Source: Methanobacterium sp. (lineage in GTDB: Archaea; Methanobacteriota; Methanobacteria; Methanobacteriales; Methanobacteriaceae). Taken from it: a stretch of DNA of 14,442 nucleotides. The notes below the pieces were generated by a model. The model ran no database searches, had not been told where the DNA came from, and saw only the letters and a list, made by a program, of their open reading frames with translations. The stretch spans positions 1 through 14,442 of the forward strand of contig JAJFTX010000154.1 of the NCBI GenBank assembly GCA_021372715.1, in the 5' to 3' direction. The translations under genes were made by a program, and so were the position numbers. Below, one piece after another: positions 13,136-14,442 of the stretch (position 1 is the first letter of the stretch; every line of letters starts with the position of its first letter).

Positions 13136-13903
13136 TCATTGGCCAATATAAGTCTGGATCATCATCTTTAAAGTATCCTGTAGATTCTCTTGATTTTGGA
13201 AGCTATCCACAATCTCCTGCAACTGGGATTTATCCACTTTTTTAAGTCGGATAACTTCTTTCTCGAGATAAGGTATAACTCTTACCAGATTATCCACTAT
13301 AGTTACTGTAGCTGTTTTTGATGTTCGAGATAATGGATTGAGATCTACTGTTAAAACCTTTTTCCCATTTGAAACCAAGGCTTCAGCACGATCACCATCC
13401 TCTAGCGGTACTAAAACTACATCTGCTTTATAAACACCTTCTTTGCTGGCTCTGGAACGGGGGCTTCGAAGTCCAGGGATATTTTCTGGATTTTCTTCAA
13501 GACCAAGAACTTCCTCTGCTCCCACATCCTTTAAAACTTTATAAATAGCTTTAACTCTATCTGGTGTTCTGTAAAACAGATTTATTTCCAGTTTAGCCCC
13601 TATTACTCCTGCTAGTTCCACTATTTCTTGTGGTATCAGTGCCGCTGTATTTCCATTAACTGATATCACTGGATTTTGAGCCAGTAACAAATAGGCTGCT
13701 GCAGCTTCTATGGCTTTTTTGGCCATTGATGTGGTTTTCTCACCTAACAAGTAATCAAAAGCTTCTCCCCTACCATGGGCTATTAAACCAGAATCTGCCA
13801 GAAGGCCTGCATTATATGCTTCTACCATTCTAGCCCTTAACTTCAAAGACTCATATCTAGGATGATTTGGGGGTATGTTATCTTTTTTATCATAACTCAT
13901 CAT
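13136..13903 (-). CDS. 4-phosphopantoate--beta-alanine ligase (phosphopantothenate synthetase)
   Basis: This enzyme joins 4-phosphopantoate and beta-alanine using ATP, giving 4-phosphopantothenate; with pantoate kinase it replaces the bacterial PanC/CoaA route to CoA in most archaea. The family (formerly DUF137) signature is clear: IPPNHPRYESL (10-20), GLIAHGRGEAFDYLLGE (39-55), SVNGNTAALIP, and LRSPRSRASKEGVYKADVVLVPLEDGDR over the middle third. Its 255 aa is full length. The frame continues to a TTG at 13915, but ATG 13903 is chosen: GAAGG (13909-13913 on the minus strand) ends 5 bases upstream. ATG 13900, one codon on, is equally possible. Its stop overlaps an upstream start option of the kinase gene, and the two are surely one transcript. 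No pantoate kinase gene lies in the window. Confidence 0.93.
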   Translation of the reverse strand: MMSYDKKDNIPPNHPRYESLKLRARMVEAYNAGLLADSGLIAHGRGEAFDYLLGEKTTSMAKKAIEAAAAYLLLAQNPVISVNGNTAALIPQEIVELAGVIGAKLEINLFYRTPDRVKAIYKVLKDVGAEEVLGLEENPENIPGLRSPRSRASKEGVYKADVVLVPLEDGDRAEALVSNGKKVLTVDLNPLSRTSKTATVTIVDNLVRVIPYLEKEVIRLKKVDKSQLQEIVDSFQNQENLQDTLKMMIQTYIGQ

Positions 13904-13940
13904 AAAAACCTTCAAATCATTAATTTCCTAAAATAAAGAT

Positions 13941-13948
13941 AAAAAAAA
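13941..13948 (-). terminator. T8 run after the membrane-protein gene
   Basis: On the minus strand, T8 followed by more T-rich sequence lies just after the stop of the membrane-protein gene and before the ligase gene. It could terminate the upstream transcript or leave partial read-through into the ligase operon. The 55-bp gap leaves little room for a separate promoter. Confidence 0.35.
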
Positions 13949-13958
13949 TAATTTCTTA

Positions 13959-14442
13959 TTATTTTTTAGATACTTCTAAAATACCGGTTGGTCTATTTCC
14001 ACTGGTACTAAAAATTTTTTCTTCTATTTTAAGTGTCACTGTGTCCCCTACTAATGCTCCTACATTATTTTCCACTAAGTAAATATCTGGTTTTACATTA
14101 GACCTGATGTCATATTCAACTTTAACATGAGCTGTATTTTTTCCAGCTTCCAAAACCGTTCCAAAGGTAAAATTACGGGAGTATCTAATTCTAAAAACCA
14201 GGAAAACTACAACTACAGCAATAATAGCATAAATAAGTACTGAAAGAGAGGGCAATGCTTGGAAAGAAAATGCCATTATTAGATTGGAATTACCACTAAC
14301 CAGGACTATTATTATACCTACAGCAAGATACATCAAAAAGAAGTCCCTATAAGCATTGAAATCATCTGGATACATCATTTTCACCCTATTAAACAGCAGA
14401 TATATAATAAAAGCCACAGTAAGTCCACCAACTATTAAAAAA
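13959..14442 (-). CDS. Membrane protein with C-terminal soluble domain, 5'-partial
   Basis: The frame is open through the right edge: codons upstream of the GTG at 14417 read FLIVGGLT and continue seamlessly into VAFIIYLLF, a membrane helix, so the GTG is probably internal and the real start is beyond 14442. Visible segments: helix 1 across the edge; MYPDDFNAYRDF, then helix 2 (FLMYLAVGIIIVLV); helix 3 (LSVLIYAIIAVVVVFLVF); then a ~70-residue soluble beta-rich domain with FGTVLEAG, HVKVEYDI, VGDTVTLKIEEK and RPTGILEVSKK, possibly an OB-like or small beta-barrel fold. The pattern suggests the archaeal DUF2101 family, but I am not certain. It is read in the same direction as the ligase, 55 bp upstream. 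Function is unknown. Confidence 0.75.
   Translation of the reverse strand, partial: FLIVGGLTVAFIIYLLFNRVKMMYPDDFNAYRDFFLMYLAVGIIIVLVSGNSNLIMAFSFQALPSLSVLIYAIIAVVVVFLVFRIRYSRNFTFGTVLEAGKNTAHVKVEYDIRSNVKPDIYLVENNVGALVGDTVTLKIEEKIFSTSGNRPTGILEVSKK

Noticed and set aside
12709..13245. 178-aa open frame on the plus strand
   Set aside because: It lies opposite the UPF0200 kinase and the end of the ligase, both with clear family motifs on the minus strand; its own product has no recognisable motif and no ribosome-binding site of note.
14415..14417. GTG as the start of the right-edge membrane protein
   Set aside because: The upstream codons are open to the edge and encode hydrophobic residues that complete the first membrane helix, so the true start is more likely outside the window.
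1..14442. CRISPR arrays, tRNA or rRNA genes, insertion sequences, prophage genes
   Set aside because: No regularly spaced repeats, tRNA-like GC-rich cloverleaf segments, transposase or phage-type motifs were seen in either strand of this AT-rich window.

Overview
The window looks like a piece of the chromosome of a mesophilic methanogenic archaeon of the order Methanobacteriales, most likely Methanobacterium or a close relative. The evidence is the AT-rich composition, archaeal informational and metabolic families (archaeal 4-phosphopantoate--beta-alanine ligase, the UPF0200/UPF0201 pair, the archaeal-type diphthine--ammonia ligase, an M42 aminopeptidase), a response regulator with a methanogen-type output domain, class III (QxSxEF) prepilin signal peptides, TATA-like boxes in place of bacterial -10/-35 promoters, and oligo-T stretches at gene ends. 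There are no RNA genes, insertion sequences or CRISPR arrays. No gene-free stretch exceeds 300 bases; the longest is 258 bases (5194-5451).

Layout. (1) 1-1436: most of uvrC on the plus strand; its N-terminal GIY-YIG part lies outside the left edge. (2) 1581-3626: a receiver-PAS-output-domain regulator followed by a single-domain KaiC/RadA-like ATPase, a likely signalling pair. (3) 3665-4693, minus: an M42 metallo-aminopeptidase, convergent with the ATPase gene. (4) 4801-10436: the accessory core of the window, a cell-surface island. One small class III pilin-like gene runs leftward. Across a 258-bp AT-rich divergent spacer, a tight rightward operon of five genes follows: three larger pilin-like proteins (299, 703 and 374 aa), a second small class III pilin (134 aa) and an anchored protein with a PepSY-like domain (137 aa). 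Five of these six products share a very short charged leader ending in K-G or R-G, followed at once by a hydrophobic helix and then a long, Asn/Ser/Thr-rich, sequon-rich outer domain. That is how pilins and pseudopilins are built. (5) 10511-12006: a three-helix membrane protein with an extracytoplasmic domain, then diphthine--ammonia ligase. (6) 12146-14442, minus: a compact housekeeping cluster read leftward: a membrane protein cut by the right edge, 4-phosphopantoate--beta-alanine ligase (CoA synthesis), a small P-loop kinase of family UPF0200, and a UPF0201 RNA-binding-type protein. The last three are overlapping or nearly so.

The most interesting part is the surface island. It looks like a dedicated filament or adhesion apparatus: two small canonical class III pilins plus three larger proteins whose cleavage-site region is pilin-like but lacks the usual +5 glutamate. 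The 703-aa protein seems to carry two related beta-rich modules and is the best candidate for an adhesin or tip subunit. No secretion ATPase, membrane platform protein or prepilin peptidase is present, so export and processing must depend on genes elsewhere. The function of the island is inferred from architecture only. Several start codons were moved from the longest open frame to an internal ATG with a better ribosome-binding site; the reasons are given per gene.
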